DNA of 48,936 nt from an uncultured Verrucomicrobia subdivision 3 bacterium (GCA_903884535.1 CAISEZ010000151.1:1-48936); one strand, 5' to 3'. Shown: positions 1 to 10,687, numbered from the stretch's first letter. The notes: generated by a model not told the origin, from the sequence alone. A program made the numbers and translations.

Positions 1-123
1 AGCACGAATCTGACGAGCTGGAGTGTGATTGGGGGCGGCACCTTTGGCAACACGCCGGTGACCTTCACGGACACGGCGGCACCCGGCCAGCCGACCAAGT
101 TCTACCGCATCAGCACCCCGTAA
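1..123 (+). CDS. C-terminal end of a secreted protein (partial)
   Basis: Frame 1 is open from the window edge to TAA at 121-123 and gives 40 residues beginning STNLTSW and ending FYRISTP. This matches the C-terminal tail seen in six other large secreted proteins here (a STNL-type strand, then a T-x-F-x-D turn, then a final FYRI-x(2)P). The tail is therefore the visible end of a similar extracellular protein; its main domain lies outside the window. Function cannot be given. A GC-rich hairpin follows the stop codon. Confidence 0.75.
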   Translation, partial: STNLTSWSVIGGGTFGNTPVTFTDTAAPGQPTKFYRISTP

Positions 124-147
124 CCAGCCCGCAATTCCAGCAAGGCA

Positions 148-178
148 GTGCGCCGAGGATGAAAAGTCTTCGGCGCAC
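148..178 (+). terminator. Hairpin after the partial gene
   Basis: A 12-base stem (148-159 with 167-178, one G-T wobble) closes a 7-base loop TGAAAAG. A T-rich but interrupted tract follows. It sits 25 bases after the stop of the first gene and probably ends its transcript. The weak T tract keeps confidence moderate. Confidence 0.5.
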
Positions 179-432
179 CCTTGGTTTGTTTTGATTGCCC
201 GCAGAACTTAGAGCGCAAACAGAAATGATGTAGCGCAAGCTTTCCAGCCTGCGGGTGCTGGCGACTTTCCAGTCGCCAGTTCCACTAGAGAAAACACGAG
301 ACAAGAATGTCCGCGCTACATAAAAATTGGAATCGCTCTAGGTTTGCTGCGGACAAAACAGACTCGACATTAGCGGGGTGCATTTTATGTATAATTTATA
401 TTGACATGAAATGTTTGGGGGGCAAAGTGGTT
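179..432. other. Intergenic region with candidate promoter for the Ig/LamG gene
   Basis: No gene is apparent here. A TATAAT hexamer at 390-395 is the best -10 candidate. A TCGACA at 364-369 could be the -35, but the 20-base spacer is long. A run of G at 417-422 lies about 10 bases before the ATG at 433 and is the likely ribosome binding site. An open frame does extend upstream to an ATG at 307, but the residues there look unlike a protein start. Confidence 0.3.
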
Positions 433-3400
433 ATGATCCCTCATAAAAGCATGAGAAATAGACTGACCCCGTTTTTTTCGATCGCCTTGGCGGCGGCGTT
501 GCAGGTGATGCCGCTGTTGCGGAGCTTTGTTTCCATGGAAACCCAGGGGCTTGCGCCGGCGGGCTACGCTTTCATCTTGAAGCTCGGCGCGGGCGCGGTG
601 GCGCTGCTGGGCTTTGATGCCGTGTCCAGCGCTTCGAGCATTTCCATTTCACCGGCCACGGCGTTGGTGGGCGAACCTTACACCGGCATTATAACTTATG
701 GCAGCGCCTACGCGGGGCGGACTCGTGCCATGACCATTACCCTTACGAATGTTTGCATGGACTCGCCGGTGATGATCGCACCCGGGCTGAATGCCGTATA
801 TTCTGCCACGCCTGGTTATACGGCGACCGTATCTGGGACGCCGACTGCCGCCGGGACATATTCATTCACTATAAAGTGCTGGACGGTTGGATGCGGTAGC
901 GGGGTTGTTTCGTCTCCTCATACTGCCACGCTGATTGTCGTTCAACCTTCAGCGCCACCAAGCTGGCTCGCGACGCCTTCCAACACTGTGGCTCAAACCG
1001 GTTCGAGTGTGGTTCTGAAAGCAGTGGCCTCGGGCTACCCTCCGCCAAGTTATACTTGGGTGCAAGGAACCAACCCGGTGCCCGTTTCCACCCAGGCCAG
1101 TCTGACAAACAATAATGTGCAACTGACCGATGCCGGGCTTTATACAGTTACGGCCACCAACTCCGGCAGCACAATTTCAACCAATGCCTATCTTTCAGTC
1201 GTGACGGTTCCGCCCAACAGTTGGTTGAATGGTGGCACGCCCCTGACAGTCACGAATTATCAGTCGGTCGGCTCGACCCTGAATCTTTTGGCCTTTATCA
1301 CCAATGTTCCCGCCGCTCAAAACCATTACACTTGGGAGTTCAAATATGTCCCGGTTGCGACCACGCCGAGCCTGGTGGTGGCCAACGTCCAAACCAACAA
1401 GAGCGGGCTGTTCACGATTATCTTGACCAGCTCGCTAACCGTTACCAACGGCGCAACCATCACGACCAATTCGCTGGCGAGTGTGGAATATGATTCCAAC
1501 TGGCAGTTCGGCCATGCACCGGCCATTCTGACGCAGCCGATCAATCAAACCGCATCTACCGGTGGCAGCGCGCTGTTCACTGTGACCGCCAGCGGGGACA
1601 GCCTGATGGGCGCGAATTACCAGTGGTATTACAACTCGGCACCGCTCGCCGGACAAAACACTGCCAATCTCGCCTTTAATCCGGTTAACGACGGGAACGT
1701 GGGTAATTATTTTGTCACCATCACCAATGTTTATGGCGCGGTGACCAGCAGCGTCGTGAGTTTGAACGGATCGAATTTCCCGCCGTTGGTCACCGCGCCG
1801 CCAACAAATCAGACCGTGGAGTGCGGCGGAAATGCGACGTTCGTTGTAACTGCGCCAGGCTCCGCTCCGTTGAGTTACCAATGGTATCTGAATAACCTGC
1901 CGATTGATGGGGCAACGAACACCAGCTATACCACCAATGGAGTATTCGGAGCCGGAACTACCTATGCGCTCGCGGTGGTGGTGGCCAATATTTACGGTAG
2001 CGCCAGCAACAGCGCGACCCTGACCGTGGTGGACACGACCCCGCCGGTCATCACCATGTTGGGAAACAACCCGACAAATCTTCTGCTCAATTCAGCCTAT
2101 TTTGATGCGGGTGCAACAGCCAATGACAGTTGTATGGGAAACGTGGCGGTGCGGATAAGCAATCCGGTGAACACAAGCTCGCCGGGCTCCTACTTCGTGA
2201 CCTACACCGCAGACGATGGCAACGGCAACACCAATTCTGCCACGCGGACCGTGGTGGTGGTGGCGCCGCCAACCATCACCCAGCCGCCGACGAACCAGAC
2301 CGTCGCGTGCGGCGGCAACACGCTGTTCAGTGCCAACGCTTCAGGAACCGCGCCGTTGAGTTATCAATGGTTTGTGAATGGGTTGCCGGTCACCGGTGCC
2401 ACCAACCAAAGCTACACCATCAATGGCGTGTTTGGGGCGGGCAATACCTTTGCAGTCAAGGTGGTTGTGACCAATGCTTACGGCAGTGCCAGCAACAGCG
2501 CGACCTTGGCCGTGGTGGACACCACCCCGCCGGTCATCACCATCTTGGGGAGCAACCCAATAACCATACCGTCTGGTGTGGCTTATGTTGATGCCGGTGC
2601 CACAGCCAATGACAGTTGTGCCGGCACCGTTGCGGTGCGCGTGGCTAATCCGGTCAACACTAGCATGCCGGGCACCTACTTCGTTACTTATACGGCCGAC
2701 GATGGCAATGGCAATACCAATTATGCTACACGAAACGTGCTGGTATCGTCCGGTTCGGGCTGCGCCCCGGTGTCATCAGGTTTGGTGGCCTGGTGGCCGG
2801 CGGAGGGCAACGCTGCGGATTCAGCTGGAATCAACAACGGCACATTGCTCAATGGAGCGACTTATGCTGCCGGCAAGGTGGGACAGGCTTTTCTCTTCAA
2901 CGGGTCAGTCGGTTATTGTTCCATCCCGAACTCGTCGCTGCTGAACTCATTCACTACCAGCATGTCCATTGAACTGTGGCTCAAGGTGAACCAGTCCACC
3001 GCGAATTCCTATTGGAAGGGGATTGTAACCAAAGGTGATTCTTCCTGGCGACTGCAAGGCACCTCGGGAGCGAATACCATCACCTTCAGCACCACCGGCC
3101 TCAGTCCAGCTCTGGATATATACGGCAACCTGTCCATTGACCTGTATGGCAGCCGTAATGTGAACGATGGCCAGTGGCATCATGTGGCGGCCGTCTATGA
3201 TGGAACCAATAAATTTCTTTATGTGGACGGAACGCTGGATGTTTCCGCGCCGGCCACAGGTTCCATCGCGCCGAACAGTTATCCGGTTTATATCGGAGAA
3301 AATGCGGAGGCCACTGGGCGCATCTTCAACGGGTTGGAGGATGAAATTTCCCTTTATAATCGCGCGCTAACTGCTGCGGAGGTTCAATCCATCTACTCGG

Positions 3401-5100
3401 CGGGCAGTGCTGGCAAGTGTGCGTTGTCGTCCGCCACACCGCCGGTCATCACCTTGCAACCAACAAATCAGACCTTTCAGGTTGGCAGCAGCGTCAGCTT
3501 CAGCGTCACCGCTTCCGGCTCGACCCCATTAAGCTACCAGTGGAGTTTCAACGGCACCAACATCAGTGGTGCCACCGACGTGACCCTGATCTTGACCAAT
3601 GTTCAGTTGTCTCAGGCGGGCAATTACTCCGTGCTGGTGACCAACCTTTACGGCTCCACCAACAGCTTGCCGGCGACGCTGACCATTGGTTCGCCGCCGA
3701 CCATGACACAATTTCCACAGAGCCAGACCGCAGAGTGTGGGGCTAATGCGACTTTCACAGCGAGCGCCACCGGGACCGCGCCATTGAATTATCAGTGGTA
3801 TTTGAACAGCTCGCCCGTTACCGGTGCCACCAACACCAGTTACACCATATCTTCTGTGACTCTGGCGGAAAATGGCTACCCGGTCTCGGTGCGGGTGGCC
3901 AACGCTTACAACGCCGTCAGCGTCGGCGCAACCCTGACGGTGACGGACATGACCCCGCCGGTCATCACTGTTTTGGGCAGCAACCCGACGAATATCCCGG
4001 CCAATTTAGCATATTTTGATGCGGGTGCCATAGCCAGCGACAGTTGTGCCGGCACTGTGGCGGTGCGGGTCACCAATCCGGTGCAAACGAGCACGCCAGG
4101 CACCTACTTCGTCATCTACACCGCTGACGATGGCAACGGCAATACCAACTCGGTCAGCCGGACCGTCATCGTTTCGGCTCCGATTCCACCGGCGAAATAC
4201 CTTGAGGAGAGCTTTAATTATCCGGTCGGACCGCTGGGGAACAATACCCCATTGGTTTCTGCCAGCCCGGCTGGTTTTGCTTTCGTCGCTGGGAGCCTGA
4301 TTTATCCTGGATTGGCAGACCTTTCGCCGAGCGGCGGCGCTCTGCAGGTCACTCAGGCTACTCCTGCCATCTATGCCAACAGGCCATTTTCGCAACCGGC
4401 AACGAATGGCACTGTTTATTGTTCCTTCCTGCTTAATTGTATTAACCTGCCGGTTTCAGCGTATTATATTTGCGGGATGTTATCTGGCACCAATAATGTC
4501 CCCGGCGGACAATTAACTGACCCAATCGAGCTAACTGTTAATGGACAACGGACTGGATATTACACGATTCATCTTGGATCCAGTAAAGTGGTTTCGCCGT
4601 ATGCCACCAACCAGTGTTTTCCCAATACCACATATCTAATGGTGTTGAAGCTGGATTTGAATACCACCACTGCCAGCCTGTTCATCAATCCCACTCCCGG
4701 CGCACTGGAACCGGCGGTTCCTAGTGCCGTCTGCCAGGGCAGCGTTCAATTCAGTGACCTGAGTTACATTTATTTCAGGAGCTTCAACCAGGGTGTGGAT
4801 GGCAGCGGAAATTGGGCTTATGATACGGTTCGCATCGCTCCGACTTGGGCGGCCGTGACGCCGGCGTCTGGTTCCGTGTCCGCATCCCCGCCAAAAATAG
4901 CACTGCAACAATCAAGTCAAGATGGAAAGCTGCAACTGACTTGGCCAATCGCGGCGGAAGCGTATCAAGTGCTGATGGCGAATAGTCCCCTCGGTCCTTG
5001 GACCGTTGCTGTCCTGCCAATCACCACCAATGGTGCGAGCGTCTCGGTAACTGTGACGCCCACAAATCAGCAGCAGTATTTTCGATTGTTGGGGAATTGA
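433..5100 (+). CDS. Large secreted Ig-like/DUF5011/LamG surface protein
   Basis: This is a 1555-residue extracellular multidomain protein. The start at 433 is preferred because a G-rich ribosome site precedes it and the hydrophobic stretch PFFSIALAAALQVMPLL follows; a second hydrophobic stretch near residues 50-65 could be a membrane anchor. Several Ig-like domains follow, with W and Y core residues in repeats such as LSYQWYLN. Three DUF5011/HYR-like domains lie at about residues 537-611, 698-771 and 1175-1248; each starts PPVIT and contains YTADDGNGNTN. A LamG/concanavalin-like domain (about 781-991, with WHHVAAVYDGT and the LNRALT-like end) interrupts the array. The last roughly 80 residues are the shared tail ending QQYFRLLGN. 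The likely role is carbohydrate or surface binding, or adhesion; no catalytic domain is seen. Confidence 0.8.
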   Translation: MIPHKSMRNRLTPFFSIALAAALQVMPLLRSFVSMETQGLAPAGYAFILKLGAGAVALLGFDAVSSASSISISPATALVGEPYTGIITYGSAYAGRTRAMTITLTNVCMDSPVMIAPGLNAVYSATPGYTATVSGTPTAAGTYSFTIKCWTVGCGSGVVSSPHTATLIVVQPSAPPSWLATPSNTVAQTGSSVVLKAVASGYPPPSYTWVQGTNPVPVSTQASLTNNNVQLTDAGLYTVTATNSGSTISTNAYLSVVTVPPNSWLNGGTPLTVTNYQSVGSTLNLLAFITNVPAAQNHYTWEFKYVPVATTPSLVVANVQTNKSGLFTIILTSSLTVTNGATITTNSLASVEYDSNWQFGHAPAILTQPINQTASTGGSALFTVTASGDSLMGANYQWYYNSAPLAGQNTANLAFNPVNDGNVGNYFVTITNVYGAVTSSVVSLNGSNFPPLVTAPPTNQTVECGGNATFVVTAPGSAPLSYQWYLNNLPIDGATNTSYTTNGVFGAGTTYALAVVVANIYGSASNSATLTVVDTTPPVITMLGNNPTNLLLNSAYFDAGATANDSCMGNVAVRISNPVNTSSPGSYFVTYTADDGNGNTNSATRTVVVVAPPTITQPPTNQTVACGGNTLFSANASGTAPLSYQWFVNGLPVTGATNQSYTINGVFGAGNTFAVKVVVTNAYGSASNSATLAVVDTTPPVITILGSNPITIPSGVAYVDAGATANDSCAGTVAVRVANPVNTSMPGTYFVTYTADDGNGNTNYATRNVLVSSGSGCAPVSSGLVAWWPAEGNAADSAGINNGTLLNGATYAAGKVGQAFLFNGSVGYCSIPNSSLLNSFTTSMSIELWLKVNQSTANSYWKGIVTKGDSSWRLQGTSGANTITFSTTGLSPALDIYGNLSIDLYGSRNVNDGQWHHVAAVYDGTNKFLYVDGTLDVSAPATGSIAPNSYPVYIGENAEATGRIFNGLEDEISLYNRALTAAEVQSIYSAGSAGKCALSSATPPVITLQPTNQTFQVGSSVSFSVTASGSTPLSYQWSFNGTNISGATDVTLILTNVQLSQAGNYSVLVTNLYGSTNSLPATLTIGSPPTMTQFPQSQTAECGANATFTASATGTAPLNYQWYLNSSPVTGATNTSYTISSVTLAENGYPVSVRVANAYNAVSVGATLTVTDMTPPVITVLGSNPTNIPANLAYFDAGAIASDSCAGTVAVRVTNPVQTSTPGTYFVIYTADDGNGNTNSVSRTVIVSAPIPPAKYLEESFNYPVGPLGNNTPLVSASPAGFAFVAGSLIYPGLADLSPSGGALQVTQATPAIYANRPFSQPATNGTVYCSFLLNCINLPVSAYYICGMLSGTNNVPGGQLTDPIELTVNGQRTGYYTIHLGSSKVVSPYATNQCFPNTTYLMVLKLDLNTTTASLFINPTPGALEPAVPSAVCQGSVQFSDLSYIYFRSFNQGVDGSGNWAYDTVRIAPTWAAVTPASGSVSASPPKIALQQSSQDGKLQLTWPIAAEAYQVLMANSPLGPWTVAVLPITTNGASVSVTVTPTNQQQYFRLLGN

Positions 5101-5146
5101 CCCTGGCAAGTTAACGGCGAAACCCACCGCTTGGGTATGAAATCTT

Positions 5147-7087
5147 TCATTTGAGCGGGATATAGCAGACGTTGCCGGTCAGCATCATCATGATAAAGAT
5201 AAGGCAGGTGACCATCGGCCCCAGATAAACCTTGCCGGTGATCCGGAAAAAGTAACGGTTAAAGTAAGGTAGAACGAACATCATCGGAGTGACTCCCAGC
5301 AGCAAGTTGGTGTAAAGCCATTCCTGGGTCCAGTAAACCGTGCCGGTGGCGGCGAAATGCGCATACTGGATGACCATGATCATTATCAAGCCGACGGAGT
5401 TGCCGAGGGCGTTAATCAACATGGCGACCCATTCTTTCTGCCCCTCGAACCGGTTGGTGCAGTTCACGCGGATGGAGTTGGCGAGGTAAAATATGAAAAA
5501 GAGCGGAAGATATTCCAAGGCAATCAGCAGCATCTTTGGTGGAAATGCGGCGGCGGCGGACACAAATGTAAACCTGAAGTCGGTGTGGAAGATGGCATAC
5601 GAGGCAAACAGCAAGACATAGAAGGCCGCAAACAACGTGAATGCCAGACAGGCGGTTTGGGCCAGTTCTTTGACGCTGGTCTTCATTCCCCACATGGCTG
5701 GGGTAATGCCGTTCTTTTTACCAACCAGCTTGTAGTTCAGTGCAAAAATGATGAAGCCGATGATTCCGTTGGCGACGGCCCAAAGAAGAATGGCGTTGTT
5801 AATCCGCTGGGGAAAGAACCACGTTTGCATCCCGGCGCTGGCTTGGGGAAACAGCGTGGCGGTGGCGCGCACCATTGGAATGAATATAAAACAGGCCACA
5901 ACCGCGGAAAAAGCAAACATGACCCAAAAGAGAACTTTTCCATTCCTTCCGGGCACGGGCAGCGCGGGCGGCACGGGGTGAACCAGCGAGTTGAAGACTG
6001 GCAGGCGGAGCAGCAACGTGGCACAGGGCAGGAGAAGCAAAAATGCGCCGATTAAAGATATCAAGGTAAACAATTCTTTTAGTGGCCAAATTTGATTTGA
6101 CGAAGAAATGGTCGGGTTAAGACCGAAGACCGTGGTAAAGAAGTCAATCATCTTGGCGACATGAGCCGGAGTGTAGGGCATCAGCGGGTGAATACTTTTG
6201 GTATTATGCACCACGCGCAAAGTCTGGTTGGTAAGAGTTCCGTATATTTTGTCAATTTTGACTTCAGAGATTTTATTGTCTTCTGCGTAAATCGAGTTAA
6301 CCAGTCGCAATGCCTCGGGCGCATCGTGCATGTGGGCATTGCCATTTTCTGTCCGGAACGCGCCCTCATCGTAGTAGGCATAGTCCAGACCAACATTGGC
6401 GTCCACGTTTGCCAGAATGACGTCAGTCAATGTCAGCACATATCCACCGATAAAGATCGAGGAAATCCGGTTTTGCGCCCGGGCCAAAGCTAATTCTGCA
6501 TCGGAAACGCCGTTGTTACTGGCGGAATTTTTGGATTGCACGCGGCGCAAAGCCTTGGCCTGGCGGGCACCGAAACGTGCTGCCGACTGGAGCACGGCAT
6601 TCCCACCGGCGGAATAGCCCGCCGCGCCGATCTGCGACTTGTTGATATAATTCAGGTTCGACGTGCCGCAAATGTATTCCACCATCGGGACGACGCCATA
6701 ACCTTCCACCGTGGCGGAGCGTTTTTGCATGGTAGAGCTGGAGGCGCCCTGATTGTATGGGTCGATTGTGATGACCGCGATTCCGCGGCGCGCGAGTTCG
6801 ATGGAATAACTCGTCATCGTTTCCTTGCTGCGTTCAAAACCAGGGCAGACGACTACCATCGGCACGGGATTTTCTTCCGTCGCCGTTTTGGGTTTGAACA
6901 AGTCGGCGGTGATCCATTGGCCATTTTCGGTGGGGAGTTTGAAGCCAATGACCTGAATAGTCCGTCCCACTGTTTGCACCAGGTAAGCACCAATATCGCC
7001 GACCAAAATCAATGCGAGAGCAACGCAAAGAAGAAGTTTTGTCCGGCAATTTTTGGTGCCACAAGATTGGTCATTAAGGCCGCTCAT
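5147..7087 (-). CDS. Membrane-anchored alpha/beta hydrolase with polytopic C-terminus
   Basis: The protein has 646 residues. One N-terminal membrane segment (LLLCVALALILVG) is followed by an extracytoplasmic alpha/beta-hydrolase domain. The strand VPMVVVCPGF and the nucleophile elbow GYSAGG (Ser about 159) are visible. The C-terminal half holds several hydrophobic helices, so this is a hydrolase fused to a polytopic membrane domain. The start at 7087 was chosen because its ATG overlaps the TGA of the upstream SGNH gene (ATGA), which indicates translational coupling. An in-frame upstream ATG at 7177 would overlap that gene by about 90 bases and adds a non-signal-like sequence. The substrate is unknown; esterase or dienelactone-hydrolase-like chemistry is possible. 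Confidence 0.7.
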   Translation of the reverse strand: MSGLNDQSCGTKNCRTKLLLCVALALILVGDIGAYLVQTVGRTIQVIGFKLPTENGQWITADLFKPKTATEENPVPMVVVCPGFERSKETMTSYSIELARRGIAVITIDPYNQGASSSTMQKRSATVEGYGVVPMVEYICGTSNLNYINKSQIGAAGYSAGGNAVLQSAARFGARQAKALRRVQSKNSASNNGVSDAELALARAQNRISSIFIGGYVLTLTDVILANVDANVGLDYAYYDEGAFRTENGNAHMHDAPEALRLVNSIYAEDNKISEVKIDKIYGTLTNQTLRVVHNTKSIHPLMPYTPAHVAKMIDFFTTVFGLNPTISSSNQIWPLKELFTLISLIGAFLLLLPCATLLLRLPVFNSLVHPVPPALPVPGRNGKVLFWVMFAFSAVVACFIFIPMVRATATLFPQASAGMQTWFFPQRINNAILLWAVANGIIGFIIFALNYKLVGKKNGITPAMWGMKTSVKELAQTACLAFTLFAAFYVLLFASYAIFHTDFRFTFVSAAAAFPPKMLLIALEYLPLFFIFYLANSIRVNCTNRFEGQKEWVAMLINALGNSVGLIMIMVIQYAHFAATGTVYWTQEWLYTNLLLGVTPMMFVLPYFNRYFFRITGKVYLGPMVTCLIFIMMMLTGNVCYIPLK

Positions 7088-9753
7088 GGCAGATAAATCG
7101 CGCGGTAAAACCGCTGCGGTGTGGCAATGGTTTCTTGGAAGGTGAAGGGTGAGGTGTTCGTAACGAGCGAAATCCAAAGGCCTTCGCTCAAGTTAGTGCA
7201 CGCTTGAAAAACGTATCGGCTACCGGTTACACCGCTGAGTTGGCATTCAAAGCTGGCGTTCGTCAGCACTGGAATATTTAATTGCGGCGAAAAGTTCACC
7301 ACGGTGGCAACAACGGACGTGGTTGTCACGCTGGTCACCAAACCCAAGCCGTTTGATCCGACGGCAGGCATGAGGCTGGTGGTGAAGTTACCGGAGACGG
7401 TGGCCGCCGACAGCAGTGTGAATTGCTGTCCGAGCAAAGGCTGAAATCCAGTTGCAAAATTCACATTCAAAGTTCCGGCTAGCGAAGCCGTTCCGCTCAC
7501 GGCCAGAACATTCGACGCGCTTCCAAGTTGGATGGACAGGGTAGCCGCATTGCCATTGGTAAAATTGCCGTAAATGAGAGAAGTTCCAGTCGTGTTAGTC
7601 AACGCCAGTGTGCCAGTGGCGGAAGCTAGATTGAGCGGCTGCGCCAGGCTTCCGAATTGAGCGAAGCCAAGCTGCCCGCCTTGGAAAATAAATGCACTAC
7701 TCCCCGCGCCGGGCAGGATTTGCGCCGCGTAAAGCGTCCCATTTGACAGGGTGTATTGGCCGGTGCTGTTGGTTTGTTGCGCTAGAGTGAGCACGCCATT
7801 TACCGTCAGCGCACCGCCATTGTGCTGCACAAAGCCTTTGCCTTCCTTGCCGACGATCATCGCGCCGGCGACCGTGAGTGCGCCTCCGGTCGCAAAATAA
7901 AGCCTCCCTTGGCCAGCCTGGTTATAGTTAGTGTCGAAAGTTCCCAGCCAAAGATTGCTGACTGTTCCTACATTTGAGTTCACCTTCACCGAAGGTGACG
8001 GTTTTCCGGAAGCGCCGGAGATGACGGTGGTGTTGGTCGGCGAGGAGACCGGGTTTGTATAATTTTGCCAGTTGTAAGCCCAGTAAAAATGATTAGTTCC
8101 CAAGTTATACGCGTCGGGTGCGAAAGGGTCTTGCAACACCGATCGGGCGGCAATTTGCTGTAGCAATGCGGCGCTGGCTGTGTCAATGTCGGAGCGATAA
8201 GAGCTGCCCTCGGGACTACGGCCGAAGATCGAACTATAAAAGACACACGCGGCGAGATATGCGCCGAAATCATTCGGATGACGGTCGCCGAGCGAGTCGT
8301 TTAAAATATAGAGATTGAGGCTGGGTTGAGTTTCGCGGACGGTGGCCCAGGCAAGGCCAATCGGCGAGATAGCTGCTCCCAGTTGGTTTGCAATCATGGC
8401 ATAACCTTCTCGTAGCGCGATGTTCATGTTGAGGAAGCTGCCGAAGCCTCCGTCACAGGTAGTTTTGTATTGTGCCGGAAAATCGTAACTGCCGCAGTTG
8501 CCGCTGGTATCGCCGTTGATGTAGCCCCACGTTTCGTAAAACATCGTCCGCTCATTGTGATTGGTGATCATGCCGTTCAAGGTGCGGCACGCCGGAAACA
8601 TGGAGTTGTTGCGCGGGGATGGCAAGGATGGCTCCTGCGTCTGGTCCTGCAAAATGACCAAGTCATAATTGCCGGTGTTGATGTCATTGGTGGCGGTCGG
8701 ATCGGCGGCAAACTGGTAAAGATACCAACTGAAGTTGGCAATTCTGGTGTTAGTTACGGAATCGCCAAAGCTCTGGGCCAGGTTCATCAGGATGGCTGGA
8801 ATGTTATTGGAATATGAAGTGCTAATGCCCAGCAGGCTGTCGCCCAAAAAGAGCAGGCGCATGGGAGTGGCGTTGTTCGTTGGTGGAGGATTGTTCGTAA
8901 TGGTTCCAGAACTATTTGTCGGCGTCACGTTAGCCCAAGAGGGATCCACCCGCATCACATCGTAACTAGAGGTGATGGTCGTGGCGGTTGAGCTTTCCCA
9001 GAATAAAATGGTTCCAAGATTGGCTGGTTCGGCGACAGCGCCTTTCGTGGCTGTCGCGCTGGCTGCTGGCTGTGCGGCTCCCGGGATCGGGTTGACGAAA
9101 AGCTGGCATGGCTGTCCAGCTCCAAAAGTATATTGCAACACCACAAGATAATCCGTGCTGTCTGCAAGGGTTGTGGACGCCCAATTCACCGCGCCACCAA
9201 GACTTTGGATTCCCAGATTAAAATGGCTGGTATCCGGACCTTTTTGTAAATGGAGCGTTAGCGGATCGTTGACCGACGGATTGGCGGGATAGCTTCCGCC
9301 CGCGACCGCGGGAACCAATTCACAAACGATTTCATCACTCGAGGTGGAATTCACGGATACATTCATCAGAAACGAGAAGTAAACTGAATTATTGGTCAGC
9401 GAAGTTCCAATGGTTCGATAATAAGTTCTGGAACTGGAACCAGCCTTGTTAATCTGGAGATGCGCCTCGGGGTTAATGGAATTCGTTAATCCGCCCAACA
9501 ACGGTGTGGTCGTGCCGGTCAGATTGCCGAGATAAATGCCGATGGCCGAAGTCGAGGCTGCTGGCACTCCGCCGCTGCTGGCTAGCAACCATGGACTTCG
9601 GCCCGCAACCGGTGTCGAAGTGGCCGCAGCGTAATCCTGACCATCCTCCATTTGGGCTGCAGAAATTGCCAGGACGGACAGCAGCAGCAGGCTGGTTGCA
9701 TTACAAAGAACGCGAATCCCAGCGTGGGAATATATTCTTTGAGGCGTTTTCAT
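7084..9753 (-). CDS. Secreted SGNH/GDSL hydrolase-like protein with beta-repeat C-terminus
   Basis: The protein has 889 residues with a signal peptide (NATSLLLLSVLAISAAQ). Residues about 40-280 form a beta-sandwich-like module also hinted at near the end of the 433-5100 protein (FSFLMN, LFVNPIPGAAQPA). An SGNH domain starts at MRLLFLGDSLLG (Ser about 306). It includes YDLVILQDQ and the C-terminal block GDRHPNDFGAYL, whose D and H would complete the catalytic residues. Residues about 575-800 are autotransporter-associated beta-strand-like (GGALTVAGAM, GGALTVNGVL). The last residues are the shared tail, FYRAIYLP. It is probably an extracellular esterase or carbohydrate acetylesterase. Its stop overlaps the next gene's start. 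Confidence 0.75.
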   Translation of the reverse strand: MKTPQRIYSHAGIRVLCNATSLLLLSVLAISAAQMEDGQDYAAATSTPVAGRSPWLLASSGGVPAASTSAIGIYLGNLTGTTTPLLGGLTNSINPEAHLQINKAGSSSRTYYRTIGTSLTNNSVYFSFLMNVSVNSTSSDEIVCELVPAVAGGSYPANPSVNDPLTLHLQKGPDTSHFNLGIQSLGGAVNWASTTLADSTDYLVVLQYTFGAGQPCQLFVNPIPGAAQPAASATATKGAVAEPANLGTILFWESSTATTITSSYDVMRVDPSWANVTPTNSSGTITNNPPPTNNATPMRLLFLGDSLLGISTSYSNNIPAILMNLAQSFGDSVTNTRIANFSWYLYQFAADPTATNDINTGNYDLVILQDQTQEPSLPSPRNNSMFPACRTLNGMITNHNERTMFYETWGYINGDTSGNCGSYDFPAQYKTTCDGGFGSFLNMNIALREGYAMIANQLGAAISPIGLAWATVRETQPSLNLYILNDSLGDRHPNDFGAYLAACVFYSSIFGRSPEGSSYRSDIDTASAALLQQIAARSVLQDPFAPDAYNLGTNHFYWAYNWQNYTNPVSSPTNTTVISGASGKPSPSVKVNSNVGTVSNLWLGTFDTNYNQAGQGRLYFATGGALTVAGAMIVGKEGKGFVQHNGGALTVNGVLTLAQQTNSTGQYTLSNGTLYAAQILPGAGSSAFIFQGGQLGFAQFGSLAQPLNLASATGTLALTNTTGTSLIYGNFTNGNAATLSIQLGSASNVLAVSGTASLAGTLNVNFATGFQPLLGQQFTLLSAATVSGNFTTSLMPAVGSNGLGLVTSVTTTSVVATVVNFSPQLNIPVLTNASFECQLSGVTGSRYVFQACTNLSEGLWISLVTNTSPFTFQETIATPQRFYRAIYLP

Positions 9754-9781
9754 ATTTTACGAGTGTGATTGTCGTAAACCA

Positions 9782-10687
9782 TCAGGGCTTTTTTCGGCCG
9801 TCCAGTTTATGCTCGCCAAACAACGCAACTTGAACTTCCTTGGCTTCGAGCATTGCTTTGCCGTCGTGCGCGATGCCGGGGATTTCCACTTTGCGCCAGT
9901 TGAACTGCCAGCCATGCTCCTGGGCGAGTTTTTGCGCGAACTCAAAACAATTGCGGCCGCGTTCCAAGCGGAATCGGCCTTCCAATTCAGCGGCGGCGGA
10001 ACGGTCAAGTTCAGGATGGTTCGGATCAATGTCCTGCAGACCGAGGCAAAGAGTCAGCGGCGCGGCGAGATAGCGTTGCAGGGCGGCATCATCACTTAAC
10101 TCCTGTGGTAGTCCGCCGTAGCCGTAGCCAAATTTCCAATCACTGCGCGGAAACAAATCCGATCCGGGATTGCAGGCGACAATCCGCTTGGCTTCCATCG
10201 GGTAAAGCGCAGCTAGTCGCATGAGAAATTGTCCACCGCCGGAATGGCCAAGAAAATAGTAGGGCAATGCCGGTTTGGCCTCGGCTTGCCGGACGGCTTC
10301 GATGATCGCCGGCAGCCGGGCATAGCTCCAATTTTCGCGCGGCTGGACGACGCCTTTTCGGATCACGCCTCCGCGCTGATATTCTTCGTTGTCATACTGA
10401 TTCGTGCTGAACAACGGCGCGGCGATGATCACATTATTTCGCTCGGCCAGCGGGATACAGTTGCGGCAATAATCTTCGGCATTGCGCAACAACCCATGAA
10501 ACACCATTACCAGCGGTCCGCCATGGTAACCTTTCGGCTTGTAAGTGAAAACGGTGATGGCGCTGTTGCCAGTGCCGACTTCAAAGTGGCTCAAGCCGGT
10601 GGGAATTGGCGCTGCTTGCACCTGCCCAATGAAAAACAACAGGGCGGCAAAACAGACTGATGTGACTTGAAGTAATTTGAGGTTCAT
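9782..10687 (-). CDS. Secreted alpha/beta hydrolase (PHB depolymerase/esterase-like)
   Basis: The protein has 301 residues with a signal peptide ([18 protein letters not shown], cut after AQA). The oxyanion region VMVFHGLL and the nucleophile elbow GHSGGG (Ser about 149) fit the esterase/PHB-depolymerase-like alpha/beta hydrolases. A late His in the segment IAHDGKAML could complete the triad. The ATG at 10687 overlaps the TGA of the upstream symporter gene. A longer frame to 10819 is open but would run inside the symporter gene. Five Cys residues, two of them in the CRNCIP segment, could form disulphides in the periplasm. The substrate is not evident. Confidence 0.75.
   Translation of the reverse strand: MNLKLLQVTSVCFAALLFFIGQVQAAPIPTGLSHFEVGTGNSAITVFTYKPKGYHGGPLVMVFHGLLRNAEDYCRNCIPLAERNNVIIAAPLFSTNQYDNEEYQRGGVIRKGVVQPRENWSYARLPAIIEAVRQAEAKPALPYYFLGHSGGGQFLMRLAALYPMEAKRIVACNPGSDLFPRSDWKFGYGYGGLPQELSDDAALQRYLAAPLTLCLGLQDIDPNHPELDRSAAAELEGRFRLERGRNCFEFAQKLAQEHGWQFNWRKVEIPGIAHDGKAMLEAKEVQVALFGEHKLDGRKKP

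Noticed and set aside
307..432. Earlier ATG codons (307 and 406) for the Ig/LamG protein
   Set aside because: They lie in or before the candidate promoter and lack ribosome sites; the start at 433 follows a G-rich site and precedes the hydrophobic segment.
5122..5136. Short hairpin between the Ig/LamG gene and the hydrolase gene
   Set aside because: The stem is only five bases with no T tract; not enough to call a terminator.
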